A stretch of 64,000 bases of DNA from positions 62,001 to 126,000 of the forward strand of contig QNQO01006214.1 of NCBI GenBank assembly GCA_003290165.1, in the 5' to 3' direction. Source of the stretch: Berberis thunbergii (taxonomy: Eukaryota; Streptophyta; Magnoliopsida; Ranunculales; Berberidaceae). Numbering within the stretch: position 1 is the stretch's first letter; every line of letters begins with the position of its first letter. Shown in pieces: positions 46,936 to 57,368 of this stretch. Position numbers and translations under genes: made by a program. A model generated the notes under the pieces. It was not told where the DNA came from. It saw only the letters and a program-made list of their open reading frames with translations, and did no database searches.

Positions 46936-46950
46936 ATTTTTTTAGTAGTG

Positions 46951-47178
46951 ATTCCCTGGCACGCGTTCGGGACCCTCCCAGGCATGTGCATGATGAAGGC
47001 GGGATTTCGGCGAGCCAAAATTTTGGGGAAAAAATTTGATTCTTCTTCAACTCTTTCAAAACATCATATGAAACCGAAAATTTGGGCGAATCGAAACAGA
47101 GAACATTGCAGGGTTGAAGAAGAATCGATCTAGAGAGAGAGAGAAGAGAATCGAGAGAGAAGAAGAATCGACAAAGTA

Positions 47179-47210
<32 letters not shown>

Positions 47211-47405
47211 AGAAGAACTTGTTGAAGCAACTGGAATCAGCGACCCAAACTTAGAAACCCGCGAAAGGTAAGTCCCAAACTTGATTCTTCTTGATTTCTT
47301 CTAGATCTAGGGTTTGTAGATCTAGGGTTCCTGACGCTCTAAATTTTTTTTTATTTGTTTGTATGTGAGTTATATGAGCAGTAGTTTGTCTTGATTTCTT
47401 CTTGA
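46951..47405 (+). repeat. Left terminal inverted repeat of the large Mutator-like element (inner part)
   Basis: It continues the repeat interrupted at 38051 and matches 55740-56140 inverted. It includes GGCGGGATTTCGGCGAGCC, a GA/AAG-rich leader and a splice donor AAAG|GTAAGT at 47269/47270. A promoter and first exon inside the repeat are inferred from the splice site conserved in both repeats. Confidence 0.85.
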
Positions 47406-49079
47406 ATTTTCTTTTCTTTTTTCTTGAGTTTATGTTTAGAACTTGTTATGAAATGGTCAAATTTATAGTTTGAATTCACTTTTTTCAGTAAACACTATCA
47501 CATTACTTTCTGGAACTAAATTAATTAAAGCATTTAATTAATTTGAAAACATAGGATGGTTGTGATTTGGTCAGTTTGGTTTTGCTTGATTTGGTGGTAT
47601 TCAAGTCTATTTGAATTGCTTTTGGTTGGCCTGAGAAGATAATAAGTTTGCTTATGATTACTTATTTTGTCCATTTTGATTTAGAAATAGTAAAAATTAG
47701 CAGTTTAGTTCAGTTATCAAGTTTTGCTCAAAAGTCAAAACGGGAACAAACTGATGTCTACACAATTATGGTAAGACCCCTTTAAGAACCTGGTCAGTGT
47801 TTCCTTCTGAATAAAATTAAGGAAGTAATATTTTTTATCAAAGAAAATGTTGGGGTTTGAAGAAAAAATTTGTTGGGGAAGCTTGAAAAAATTGAGTACT
47901 TGAAGTTGAAGATGAATTTATGATTTTCCAGGGAATACATGCCTTGCTCCCTCCTTAGTTGAGGGTCTTAAAGCTGGTTTGTTGGCCAAGGGATTCACTC
48001 AGACTTGTGGAGTAGACTAGATGGAAATTTTCTCTCATGTAGCATGGAAGGATTTTGTTTTGGGATTGTTATCAATTGTTGTTAGTTGTGATTGACCACT
48101 TTATCAGTTGGACATTAAAAAGCTTTCTTACCTGGAGTGTTACTAAAGGAGGGGGATTTGGATCAGACCTGGGTATGTTGTGTACAGGAAAAAGTATATG
48201 GTGTCAAAACTGAAAAACACAATCTGTGTATTGAAGAATCACCCTGCATGACACAGTCTATGGATTGAAGAATCACCCTGTCCCTGCACTTTGTTTGATA
48301 ATTCATTTAAGTTGTGATCCAATTGTTTATACTCTTTCCTAGCCAAGTTTGTGTTTTTACTATGCTTACCACCTCTACACCTAATGAAGGAGGAGAATGA
48401 AGCAAAATGCATTAACATGCTTCTATAAGCATGTGAGTTAGAAGCCACGTGATTTTCTTTCTGGTGTTCTTAGACGAGTTTTTTTTAATCATGTTTGTTT
48501 CATCTCTTTTCAAATTGAACAACTGAGATGTGTCCTTGCTTCAACCATATCACTTATCTTTTCAATAGGTTCTTTATCCTGAAACAATGCGTCATTCTGT
48601 AACTTTTTTGTGCATTAAGAAACTATTATGAATATCCATAATCCAAAACTTGGGCATCTGGCTTACAAGTTGTTTTACTTGATGCTTTTTGGATTTTACT
48701 TCACTTAGTTATCTCTTTGGTATATTCATTGTCATTCCTAGAATGTTTTAGCACACTGTCTGGTCCATGGAGCCATTAGATATACTTGTGATAAAACTTC
48801 TCCCAATTTCATGTACACAAGGCATGCAACAGTAAGTTTAAAAACAGAATGACCAAACAGTATTTGCTGCATTAAGAGATTGATGTAATTGTTGGTGTAT
48901 TTTCATGTGATTTTAGATAATATGGTAAATGAAATTGAATTGTGTGAATGTTATAAGGTTTGGCTTGCTATGCATTTTGCTTGATATGTTCATTTTCCAT
49001 AATGAGTGTTGTTGTTACTTGAAAAGAGCATTCTGTCGAAATAGAACTACATGAAATTTTTTTTTCAAAAACCTTTCAG
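47270..49079 (+). other. Intron 1 of the FAR1-type transposase gene (inferred)
   Basis: Runs from the donor in the terminal repeat to the acceptor TTTCAG at 49079. No coding features seen. The exon resumes as GA-ATG, so the leader exon is non-coding. Confidence 0.6.
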
Positions 49080-49081
49080 GA

Positions 49082-51259
49082 ATGGATAGTGTAGAAGAGA
49101 ATGAATTGATGGAAAATGAAGAAAATTTAGAAGAGATAATGGATCCCACAGAAGGGATACAGTTCAACAACATTAATGAGTACCAACGATATTTTCATGA
49201 TTATGGTAATAAAATAGGATTTCCAGTGAAAATAAAGAATACGGAAAAAAATGAAAATGGAAAACCTATATTCATGACGCTTGCATGTGGTCGTTCTGGG
49301 CAGCATAAAAGTCAATCACAAAATGTTGTAAAAAAACGGGGTACAACTAAATGTGGATGTTTGGCTAAAATTAGAGGTAAAATTTACCCTGATGGAACAG
49401 TGTCAGTGACAAAGGTAACACTTGATCACAATCATGAATTGAGCCCTGGAAAATCTAGATTTTATCCGAAAAATAGAGTTATGAGCTCGTATGTGAAGAA
49501 GAAGCTGGATTATAATGATAGGGCGGGTATTAGGCCAAATAAGAGTTTTAATTCATGTGTGGTTGAAGCTGGTGGTCATGATAGCCTGCCTTTTTCTCAA
49601 AAAGATTGTTACAATTATCTGGATAAAATGAGGAGGTTGAGGCTTGGGGAAGGGGATGCGGAGGCCATTCATAACTACTTCCAAAAAACGCAAGCTAACA
49701 ATGCTGAGTTCTTTTATATGTTGGATTTGGACAATAAAGGTAGATTGAGAAATGTCTTTTGGGCTGATGCATGGAGCAGAGCAGCTTACAAGGAGTTTGG
49801 CGATGTTGTTACCTTCGACACTACATACTTGACAAATAAGTATGAGATGCCATTTGCTCCTTTTGTTGGGGTGAACCATCACGGTCAGTCAATTCTTTTC
49901 GGATGTGGATTGATATGTGGTGAGACCATTGAAGAGTTTGTTTGGCTTTTCCAAACTTGGCTTGTGTGTATGAATGGCAATGCGCCGACGGCTACAATCA
50001 CTGATCAAGATAGGGCAATGAAGAGGGCCATTGAAATTGTATTTCCCAACACACGACACAGATGGTGCTTGTGGCATATTATGAAGAAGTTGCCTGAAAA
50101 GTTGTCCGATTGCAATCAATATGATGCAATAAAGTTTGCAATGCAAAGAGCAGTTTACGATTCCTTGTCTCATGAAGAGTTTGAAGCAAATTGGCATGGT
50201 TTCATTGAGAAATATTGTCTGCAAGAAAATGATTGGCTGAAAGGATTATATCTTGATAGAATGCTTTGGGTGCCAACATATCAAAGATCTACTTTCTGGG
50301 CGGGGATGTCTTCAACTCAAAGGAGTGAAAGCATGAATGCTTTTTTTGATGGTTATGTAAATTCGAAGACCACTTTGAAGCAATTCGTTGAACAATATGA
50401 GAATGCACTACGAAGTAAGGTTCAAAAGGAAACTGAAGCGGACTTTAAATCGTTTCACCGACAGATCCCTTGCATTACTCCTTATGCAATAGAGAAAACT
50501 TTTCAAACTGCCTATAGTACAAAAAAATTTAAGGAGTTCCAAGAAGAGATTGCAGGAAATATATGTTGTACAATTCGTAGTGAAGTTATAGATGAGAGTG
50601 GCTTTGAGGTGTACACTGTTAGACAAGACTTGGTGATAGGAGATAGACAACGTTCAGTCAATTATATAGTATATTTTAACGTCGTCGACTTCAATATCAA
50701 GTGTAATTGCCAATTGTTCGAGTTCAAGGGGATCTTATGCAGACATGTATTGAAAGTATTGTTTGAAAGAGATATTCATGATGTACCAGATAAATATGTC
50801 CTTCGGAGGTGGAGGAAAGATGTGAAGAGGGCGCATACAAAGGTTAAGATTGTTTATTCAAATTGGGGAATGAAGCCTGAAAATCAAAGGTTTGACAAGA
50901 TGTGCAGTCACTTCAATGAAATGGCCGAATACGCCGCTGAGGATGAAAAGAAGACATGCCAAGTTCATGAATGGATCACTTTGAAAATGGAGCAACTCAA
51001 AACTGATGATGGTGATGGGGGTGTTGATTCACATGGGTTTATGGAATTTGGGTCCAACACTACTAGTTCTAGGATGCAATCCAACATTCATAGTCCATTA
51101 CCGGTTCGTAGCAAAGGTCGACGCTCTAATTCAAGGATGCAACCCACAGATGAAAAGATTCGAAAAAAGTACAAAGGAAAAAAAATAAACAAGCAAATAA
51201 AGATCAGGCCCTTGAGAAGAATGTGGTATGTTTTGCAAAATGTTTTTATGAATATTTAA
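49082..51259 (+). CDS. FAR1-type Mutator-like transposase
   Basis: 725 open codons from an ATG placed two bases after a splice acceptor. Domains: FAR1 DNA-binding zinc fold (about 30-120, with C91, C93, H116, H118), a MULE catalytic domain with D246 (VTFDTTYL), D308 (TITDQD) and a probable E416 (RSES), and a SWIM zinc finger C541, C543, C553, H555. These proteins cut the element ends; the same fold was domesticated as FHY3/FAR1 transcription factors. Lying inside intact inverted repeats with a target duplication argues for a transposase. Downstream exons fit phase 0 at 51306-51374, 51439-51510 and 51604-51621 only in the +1-shifted frame, pointing to a one-base loss in the A8 run at 51178-51185 that changes only the C-terminal tail. 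As written, the unspliced frame ends at 51259. Confidence 0.92.
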   Translation: MDSVEENELMENEENLEEIMDPTEGIQFNNINEYQRYFHDYGNKIGFPVKIKNTEKNENGKPIFMTLACGRSGQHKSQSQNVVKKRGTTKCGCLAKIRGKIYPDGTVSVTKVTLDHNHELSPGKSRFYPKNRVMSSYVKKKLDYNDRAGIRPNKSFNSCVVEAGGHDSLPFSQKDCYNYLDKMRRLRLGEGDAEAIHNYFQKTQANNAEFFYMLDLDNKGRLRNVFWADAWSRAAYKEFGDVVTFDTTYLTNKYEMPFAPFVGVNHHGQSILFGCGLICGETIEEFVWLFQTWLVCMNGNAPTATITDQDRAMKRAIEIVFPNTRHRWCLWHIMKKLPEKLSDCNQYDAIKFAMQRAVYDSLSHEEFEANWHGFIEKYCLQENDWLKGLYLDRMLWVPTYQRSTFWAGMSSTQRSESMNAFFDGYVNSKTTLKQFVEQYENALRSKVQKETEADFKSFHRQIPCITPYAIEKTFQTAYSTKKFKEFQEEIAGNICCTIRSEVIDESGFEVYTVRQDLVIGDRQRSVNYIVYFNVVDFNIKCNCQLFEFKGILCRHVLKVLFERDIHDVPDKYVLRRWRKDVKRAHTKVKIVYSNWGMKPENQRFDKMCSHFNEMAEYAAEDEKKTCQVHEWITLKMEQLKTDDGDGGVDSHGFMEFGSNTTSSRMQSNIHSPLPVRSKGRRSNSRMQPTDEKIRKKYKGKKINKQIKIRPLRRMWYVLQNVFMNI

Positions 51260-51629
51260 TTTTTTAAGTCTAGAATATTAAATTTTATGTACACGTCATT
51301 TGTAGGGTTGTTCCCAGATTGGAAGGCCTGGGTTAGAATATATGACACCTCATTCACTAAACCCAAATACACAGGTTTGAATTTAATATATTTACTGACG
51401 CGTATTATCACTTATGATTTGTATTTGTCAACTTGAAGGATCAAACAATGTTGTCACAATCTGGTATTCCAATCTCATTCATGGATCCATATTTTTCATT
51501 GATGTCACAGGTATATATTCTAACCAAGGGGTCACACTATTTTTTAGTACTATTGCAATTATTTATATATATATATATATATATAATCTTTTTTTTTTTG
51601 CAGCCACCGCCTTCAAGATGAGTTGCTGA

Positions 51630-52200
51630 AAATTTAAATGCTGCGAAGATGCTGAAAATGTTGTGAAGATGCTGAAAATGATGAGTTCAAGCAGTGAAGA
51701 TGCTGAAAATGAATATGCAACAATGATGAAAAATGAAGATGCTGATAATGAATGCTGAAAACTCTCCTTAATGCTGAAAATTCAAAAATGCTGATTGTTG
51801 TTTATTTTTCACTTATAATTGATGTGAAAACAACAATTGACAGAAATTCTGTGAATTGTTATAACTTATGAATATTTGACAATTGTTGTTATCACTTATG
51901 TGAATATCTGTGAAAAGTATCTGACAGAAAAATTATGTGAATTCAATTATGTGAATTGTTGTTTAGATATCTGTGAATTCAATTATGTGAATTGTTGTTT
52001 GGAAAAATTCTATAAGAATATCTGTGAAAAGTATCTGACAGAAAAATTCTGTGAATTCAATTATGTGAATTGTTGTTTAGAAAAATTCTGTGAATTCAAT
52101 TAGAAAAATTCTGTGAAGATCTGTCAGATGAATGCTTAAGCTCTTCTGTGAAAAATTCTGTGAAAAATTCAATTATATGAGGCAACTGATGAAAAACCTT
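51630..52200 (+). repeat. Imperfect repeats downstream of the transposase gene
   Basis: GATGCTGAAAATG-type units recur from 51640 to 51790. A unit of about 114 bases containing GAAAAGTATCTGACAGAAAAATT is repeated at 51910 and 52024. This is the presumed 3' untranslated and intergenic core where the two convergent genes meet. Confidence 0.65.
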
Positions 52201-53517
52201 CAGTGCTTAAGCTCTTCTGCTATGTGCTGCTGAAAAATGTGTTGCTACTGGAAAACCCAAATTCAATTTGGAAAGTTTCTTCCTAGTTGTTCTGCACATA
52301 ACTGATCAACATCTCTGAACTTTCCTACCATCACGCGGAAAATTTTATTGCATGCTTCTAATTTGACAATGAGCTAGGATGTTATCACTTACACCAAGAA
52401 ACCGTTCAAAGCAACAATGTCGTGTTGGCTTTCATCTTAACTTCTTAATAGAAGTAGCCATAAGGATCATTCATTGAATTGTAAAGTGTTACACATCAAT
52501 CTTTATCTATCAAATACAATTCTTTCTCTATCAAATAGAAGTCTATGTTACAATTCTTTCTCTATCAAATACAATCCTTCCTTGAATTCACATCAATCTG
52601 AACATCTGTCAATTGCACTACAAGATTCAATGCAGCAGTTCTTGAGCTTGTTCTATAAACCAGCAATAAGCCTATAACTTTTATCTAGCTTTGTTGATTT
52701 CAGTACTAGCAGTTTGAAGCACAAAAATCAAACTTGAAAAAGCTGCAAGAAAAAACTGGAATATTAGTATCCATTTCAGTACCAGCAGTTTCATGCAAAT
52801 GCACAGCTGAAAATTGCTCCTAACTAGGAGTAAATATTGCAGTTTTAGGCACTGAACTGCCTCTAATTCTCCGCCTACACATACGAATATAATTCTCAGC
52901 CTACACATAAGATTCTATCTAAAACCTCCTCAATCCATTGTAATATGGCATTAGCAATCACATAGTCCATTAGCAATCACATACATGCATATTTTCCAAT
53001 TGATCAAATCACTGAATTGCTTAGTACATTATTCTCCCAACAATTGATCAAAGCACTAAATTGCTCAAGAATTATCATACTGAATTGAAAATTGAGAATT
53101 CATATATGCATATTTTTTAGGTAATACAACCTGACTGACCTCATTGAAAAATAAACTGCTATAACAGTTTGCAAACCTCACCATTGCATGCAGGGAGCCA
53201 GGCAGGCCAATTTTATGATTTCTGATCCATTAACTGACAACTAATCCATGCATGACCTCATCACTGAACTCTACAACCTGATCAGAGAAAAACTTGAATG
53301 TCAAAACAAACTCGATGAACTCCATAAATAACCATTAAAACATGTGAACTTCAAATGAATGAAACTAGCTTATACACTTGAAAATAGATCAAAAATGCAT
53401 GAGATCATAGAACTCCATTGACATCTCTCTAACTAGCTAGCTAGTGTTCTTCAAAGGCTCCTCCTACTATTACTTGTGTAGCTATCTTGAAAAACCATTC
53501 AGTCAGTCTACATGAAG
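52201..53517. other. Core spacer of the Mutator-like element
   Basis: AT-rich, between the 3' ends of the two convergent genes. No gene supported. Confidence 0.5.
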
Positions 53518-53930
53518 TTAGGGATGAAAGTGAGGTAGATATAAAGAGAGAACTGATTGTAGTGCCTTGACTACCCCTTCAACTCCTCCAAATTGATTGT
53601 TTAGACTCTCATAGTTCCTCTCCATGGAAAGTTTTTGAATGCCTTCCAGGTCGAGTCCAGAGAATCTTGTATCGTTATCAATTCTGAAATCATTAACAAT
53701 CTGAGATAGGAGGTGTAAACTGTTCTGCATCACCAAAATAAACAACAAATTAATAAAGTTTAGCAAATATAGATAGACATGAAAGCTTTACAGAGAAACA
53801 AAAAATTAAAAAAGTGAGACAGATTTTACCCACAGATTCCTTCTTCTGCTTCTTTCTGTCCTGATCACCTTCTGACCCAAGTTCTTCGTCTTCCATGTAG
53901 TCTGTATTTTCAATTACAAAAGCATACCAT
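53518..53930 (-). pseudogene. Exon-like pieces resembling an ACA-type calcium-ATPase N-terminus
   Basis: Two minus-strand pieces have plausible splice borders: about 53845-53909 (acidic then basic, DYMEDEELGSEGDQDRKKQ) and 53518-53726. The second contains LDLEGIQKLSMERNYESLNN followed by FGGVEGVVKAL, which resembles the segment just before the first membrane helix in plant autoinhibited Ca2+-ATPases. It lies downstream of the stop codon of the next gene, so it could be an untranslated relic or a captured host exon. The similarity is from recall of the motif and is only moderate. Confidence 0.35.
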
Positions 53931-54031
53931 ACGGAAGAAAAAAAAACAATATGAAACACAAATTTCATTGGATTATGAAATCTATTCACATAATACATAT
54001 GTATGTACATATTACATTACATATAATTCCA

Positions 54032-54412
54032 TCATTCGTTCAAGAGCTTAATAATAAATATTAAACCTAACATAATAAGTACAACTATCAAAGTATTGAT
54101 TAAGTCCCTCGTGTAAGCCCAAGGATCATTGTTCCCTTCAGTGACATTTCTTTGATCATTCGATGGACCGACTTGATCATCAAAAACTACATTGTTAACT
54201 GTGACATTTTCATTGTTGTTGGATTCCTCCGAATCTCTCCTCACTGCTTCTGAGCGAACCCATAACTTGTATGATTCCTCAGCTTCTTCGACTGACATAA
54301 ACCCTTTGTAAGAAGCACCACTATACCCTGATACCACTGAAAAACATGCGGGCCAGTTTAGGTATACGCCAGGGTGACGACCTCGATAGACAACGTATGC
54401 TCTGAAGGCCAT
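54032..54412 (-). CDS. Small protein: RNase H1-type hybrid-binding domain with C-terminal membrane anchor
   Basis: 126 residues from ATG 54412, two bases after a splice acceptor TGCAG. Residues 5-51 match the RNase H1 N-terminal (hybrid-binding, also called viroplasmin-like) domain: YVVYRGRHPGVY, W20, C23, GYSGASYKGF, then EEAEESY. There is no catalytic RNase H domain. A long Asn/Asp/Glu-rich linker leads to a single hydrophobic helix at about 104-123 near the end (LIVVLIMLGLIFIIKLL), a tail-anchor layout. It converges with the transposase gene inside the same Mutator-like element and occupies the place of mudrB in MuDR. A longer frame to 54589 reads through the intron and lacks homology. Function is unknown; nucleic-acid binding is inferred from the domain. 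Confidence 0.75.
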   Translation of the reverse strand: MAFRAYVVYRGRHPGVYLNWPACFSVVSGYSGASYKGFMSVEEAEESYKLWVRSEAVRRDSEESNNNENVTVNNVVFDDQVGPSNDQRNVTEGNNDPWAYTRDLINTLIVVLIMLGLIFIIKLLNE

Positions 54413-54414
54413 TC

Positions 54415-55806
54415 CTGCATTTAAAAAAATAAATGCCCCGATAGATACGCATGTGGACACAATAACACAATGTTTGAAGATCGAGTAGTTTGAAATGCAT
54501 GCATTTCTCCTTTGTGAGCATGAATAGTTAGTGAACACAATAACACTTGGTTTGGGGAATTTTAAACTTATCTTGAAGATATCCACCAAATAGTAGTAGA
54601 GAAGTTGGAATTATATAGGGAATCCCCAGGATGACTAATGAGGATCCTGGTGAGATTTTAATGGAAAACAATTAGACTTTTTTGGTGCAATATACTGTTT
54701 TTAATTTTTGATAGACATGTGCATTTCTCCCCAAAACGAGTTTTTGTATTGTCAATGTGAATTTAATTAGTAATGCTTCCTAATGACTTACTCTGCTTTG
54801 CAATCACAACAAAGAGGGCTTAAGAAGAAATGGAACTAGAACCATTTAGAGTTTAAAACAAAAACATCAAACTTAGGATTCTGAAATCAATATTTGGAAA
54901 TGATAATCACATCAAAGAAAATATGCACATAGGCATCTATTTTTCTGTTCTGTATATTCAGGACATCTATCTCTTACTGACCCAAAAAATGTGATGCTTC
55001 ATGCTAAAAAGTTAAACAATACGAAATCAAGCTTCAAGCACTGATCACAATAAATGCTTTCCTAACAAATTGGAAATTGCAATAAAAATGATCACATCTA
55101 CCAATAATATTAATCCCTGACTCAAAATTTTATAAACTATTTCCATAAGATAGTTAGGACTATTGAAGTGCCTTGAAATTGTTTTCCCTAAACCTTCGTA
55201 GGTTGAATGTGATCTCTCAGTAGTTATGGATTCAAAGCAGTATCAAATAAATATTTGGAATGAAACACACAGAAGTTCTGCAAAAAAATAAATATTTGGA
55301 ATGAAATATTTGGAATGAAACTACTACTCATATAACTCATACAAAAAAAGAAAAATTAGAGCGTCAGAAACCCTAGATCTACAAACCCTAGATCTAGAAG
55401 AAATCAAGAAGAAATGAAGACAAACTACTGCTCATATAACTCACATACAAAAAAAAAAAAAAAAAAAAATTAGAGCGTCAAGAACCCTAGATCTAGAAGA
55501 AATCAAGACAAACTACTGCTCATATAACTCACAAACAAAAAAGAAAAAAAAAATATTAGAGCGTCAGGAACCCTAGATCTAGAAGAAATCAAGACAAACT
55601 ACTACTCATATAACTCACAAACAAAAAAAGAAAAAATAATATTTGAGCGTCAGGAACCCTAGATCTACAAACCCTAGATCTAGAAGAAATCAAGACAAAC
55701 TACTGCTCATATAACTCACATACAAACAAATAAAAAAAATAAAAATTTAGAGCGTCAGGAACCCTAGATCTAGAAGAAATCAAGAAGAATCAAGTTTGGG
55801 ACTTAC
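54415..55806 (-). other. Intron 1 of the second Mutator-like element gene (inferred)
   Basis: Donor AAAG|GTAAGT at 55807/55806 lies in the right terminal repeat and matches the donor in the left one; the acceptor is TGCAG at 54415. No coding sequence seen inside. Confidence 0.55.
55340..55800 (-). repeat. Tandem amplification at the inner edge of the right terminal repeat
   Basis: Five units of about 85-115 bp, each with AGAGCGTCAGGAACCCTAGA, AGAAATCAAGACAAACTACT and CTCATATAACTCAC. The left terminal repeat has one such unit. Confidence 0.85.
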
Positions 55807-56185
55807 CTTTTGCGGGTTTCTAAGTTTGGGTCGCTGATTCCAGTTGCTTCAACAAGTTCTTTTTCTTCTTCCTATTCTTCTTCTTCTACTCTCTCGATTC
55901 TTCTTCTCTCTCGATTCTCTTCTCTCTCTCTCTAGATCGATTCTTCTTCAACCCTGCAATGTTCTCTGTTTTGATTCGCCCAAATTTTCGGTTTCAAATG
56001 ATGTTTTGAAAGAGTTGAAGAAGAATCGAATTTTTTCCCCAAAATTTTGGCTCGCCGAAATCCCGCCTTCATCATGCACGTGCCTGGGAGGGTCCCGAAC
56101 GCGTGCCTGGGAGGGTCCCGAACGCGTGCCAGGGAGTGTCCAGGCAGCCACCCAGGCGCACCTCCTAGGCCAGCTAGAATTATTG
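55740..56185 (-). repeat. Right terminal inverted repeat of the large Mutator-like element
   Basis: Matches the left repeat inverted, with few differences. It contains a local duplication of CGTGCCTGGGAGGGTCCCGA (about 56080-56125) that the left repeat lacks. It presumably drives the minus-strand gene. Confidence 0.9.
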
Positions 56186-57368
56186 AGTTTATATATCTTT
56201 TTATGTTTATCAGTATCCTGGAATTCGTGTTTTTCATTCAGGTTTGGTAGATATGATACAATTGACGATACATAAATCCCAATATAGAAAACCAAATGGT
56301 ATCTGAGTTCCCATTCCAAATTTCGTGGATACTTTTCCAAGATTAGCTAATATCCAAACCAGCCTAAGCAATCTCGACTAATGAAGATGATCTTACCAAG
56401 TATTTGAAATTTTTTAAGTGTGGAGGTTTACCAAATATTTGATGACACTGTTACTGTCAATTCTTAAAAAATGAAAACACAATGATAGGATCCATATGCC
56501 TAAAAAAAATTAAGGATGATAAATGAATACGAAAACGGAAACGGCGTTTCTTCTACAATAGAAGAAGCGATTGTAAGACGTGGCAAAGAAGAAGTGAAGG
56601 CAGTCTACATTTGGTTAAAAGATGTATGGGAAGAGGATAAGTACCCGCGCACGCAATAGATTGAGACAGAAAAATAATCAGGTTCCTGAAGAAGAGCATG
56701 AGCCAGGCCTCTCTAGTGATGATGATGTGATTACAGATTCGGTTGCAAAGACGTTCTCTAACACCCACACCAAAGATTTTAGCCTTTGTCCCCAGAAATC
56801 TAATAGAACTAAAAAAGCAAACAAAAGGTACAAAGGTTGAGTTTGTCTAGGCTTGTGTTGGTGAATCTTCTATCTTGTGAGAGTTTGTTTCAGTTTTTTA
56901 GTTAATTCTATAGGATTAGTCATGCAGCCTTCGAACATGGATTAATAAATAAATAAAAATGGTCAACAATCCAATTTAATAAATAAAAAATGAAGCATTG
57001 AAGTTTCGACTTTTTTTTTTTTCCTTAAAGGGAGGGTTTCAAGACCCCCTTAACTTATATTAATCAAAAATCAGAAAAGCAAATTCCAATAGTCAAATTC
57101 CAGTGATGTTGTGTATTGCTCCATCCCTCTCTTGATATTTCATTCCCAATTTGGAACAATATTTGACATGGGAATGAAATCATATTATGTGGAGTCCAAT
57201 TGCAATGGAGTTGTGTATGACTCTCTCCCTCTCTTGATGCAAATAAAAGTTGGAAAGTTGGGCAATAAGGCAATATCAGTACGGTAAACCACAAAAAAAA
57301 AAAAAAAAAACAAGGATCTCTTGAAAATATATACTCATTAATGTTATTAATTTATTTCTTACATTCAA

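Larger units (their letters stand above)
38052..46950 (-). mobile_element. CACTA element nested in the Mutator-like element
   Basis: It starts CACTACAAAAAAAAGGCC at 38052 and ends AAAAAAATAGTAGTG-like TTTTTTTAGTAGTG at 46950, about 13-bp terminal repeats. The target duplication is ACT (38049-38051) against ATT (46951-46953), one substitution. The intact target is seen in the other terminal repeat of the host element (GACACTCCCTGG near 56138), so the insertion point is confirmed. It carries TNP2-like and Transposase_24-like genes on the minus strand, and arrays of GCGACGAA motifs at both ends. Confidence 0.95.
38001..56185 (+). mobile_element. Large Mutator-like element (FAR1/Jittery type) carrying two convergent genes
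   Basis: The element starts CAATAATTCTAGCTGGCCT at 38001 and ends with the exact inverse at 56185. A perfect 9-bp direct repeat AGTTTATAT flanks it (37992-38000, 56186-56194). The inverted repeats are roughly 500 bp: the left is 38001-38051 plus about 46954-47405, split by a CACTA insertion; the right is about 55700-56185. They differ by only scattered substitutions and small indels. Without the nested CACTA the element is about 9.3 kb. It encodes a FAR1-type transposase (+) and, converging on it, a small RNase H1 hybrid-binding-domain protein (-). Confidence 0.95.

Noticed and set aside
49082..51259. A host FHY3/FAR1-related transcription factor gene
   Set aside because: It lies inside long inverted repeats with a 9-bp target duplication and keeps the DDE residues, so transposase is the simpler reading.
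54032..54589. Longer 185-residue version of the hybrid-binding protein starting at 54589
   Set aside because: The extra N-terminus crosses a good splice acceptor at 54415 and has no homology; the transposase gene starts in the same way right after its acceptor.
56622..56840. Small gene encoding a basic/acidic 72-residue protein
   Set aside because: Open frame is short, absent from duplication copy 1 and lacks any domain; upstream in-frame stop suggests a relic of unknown origin.
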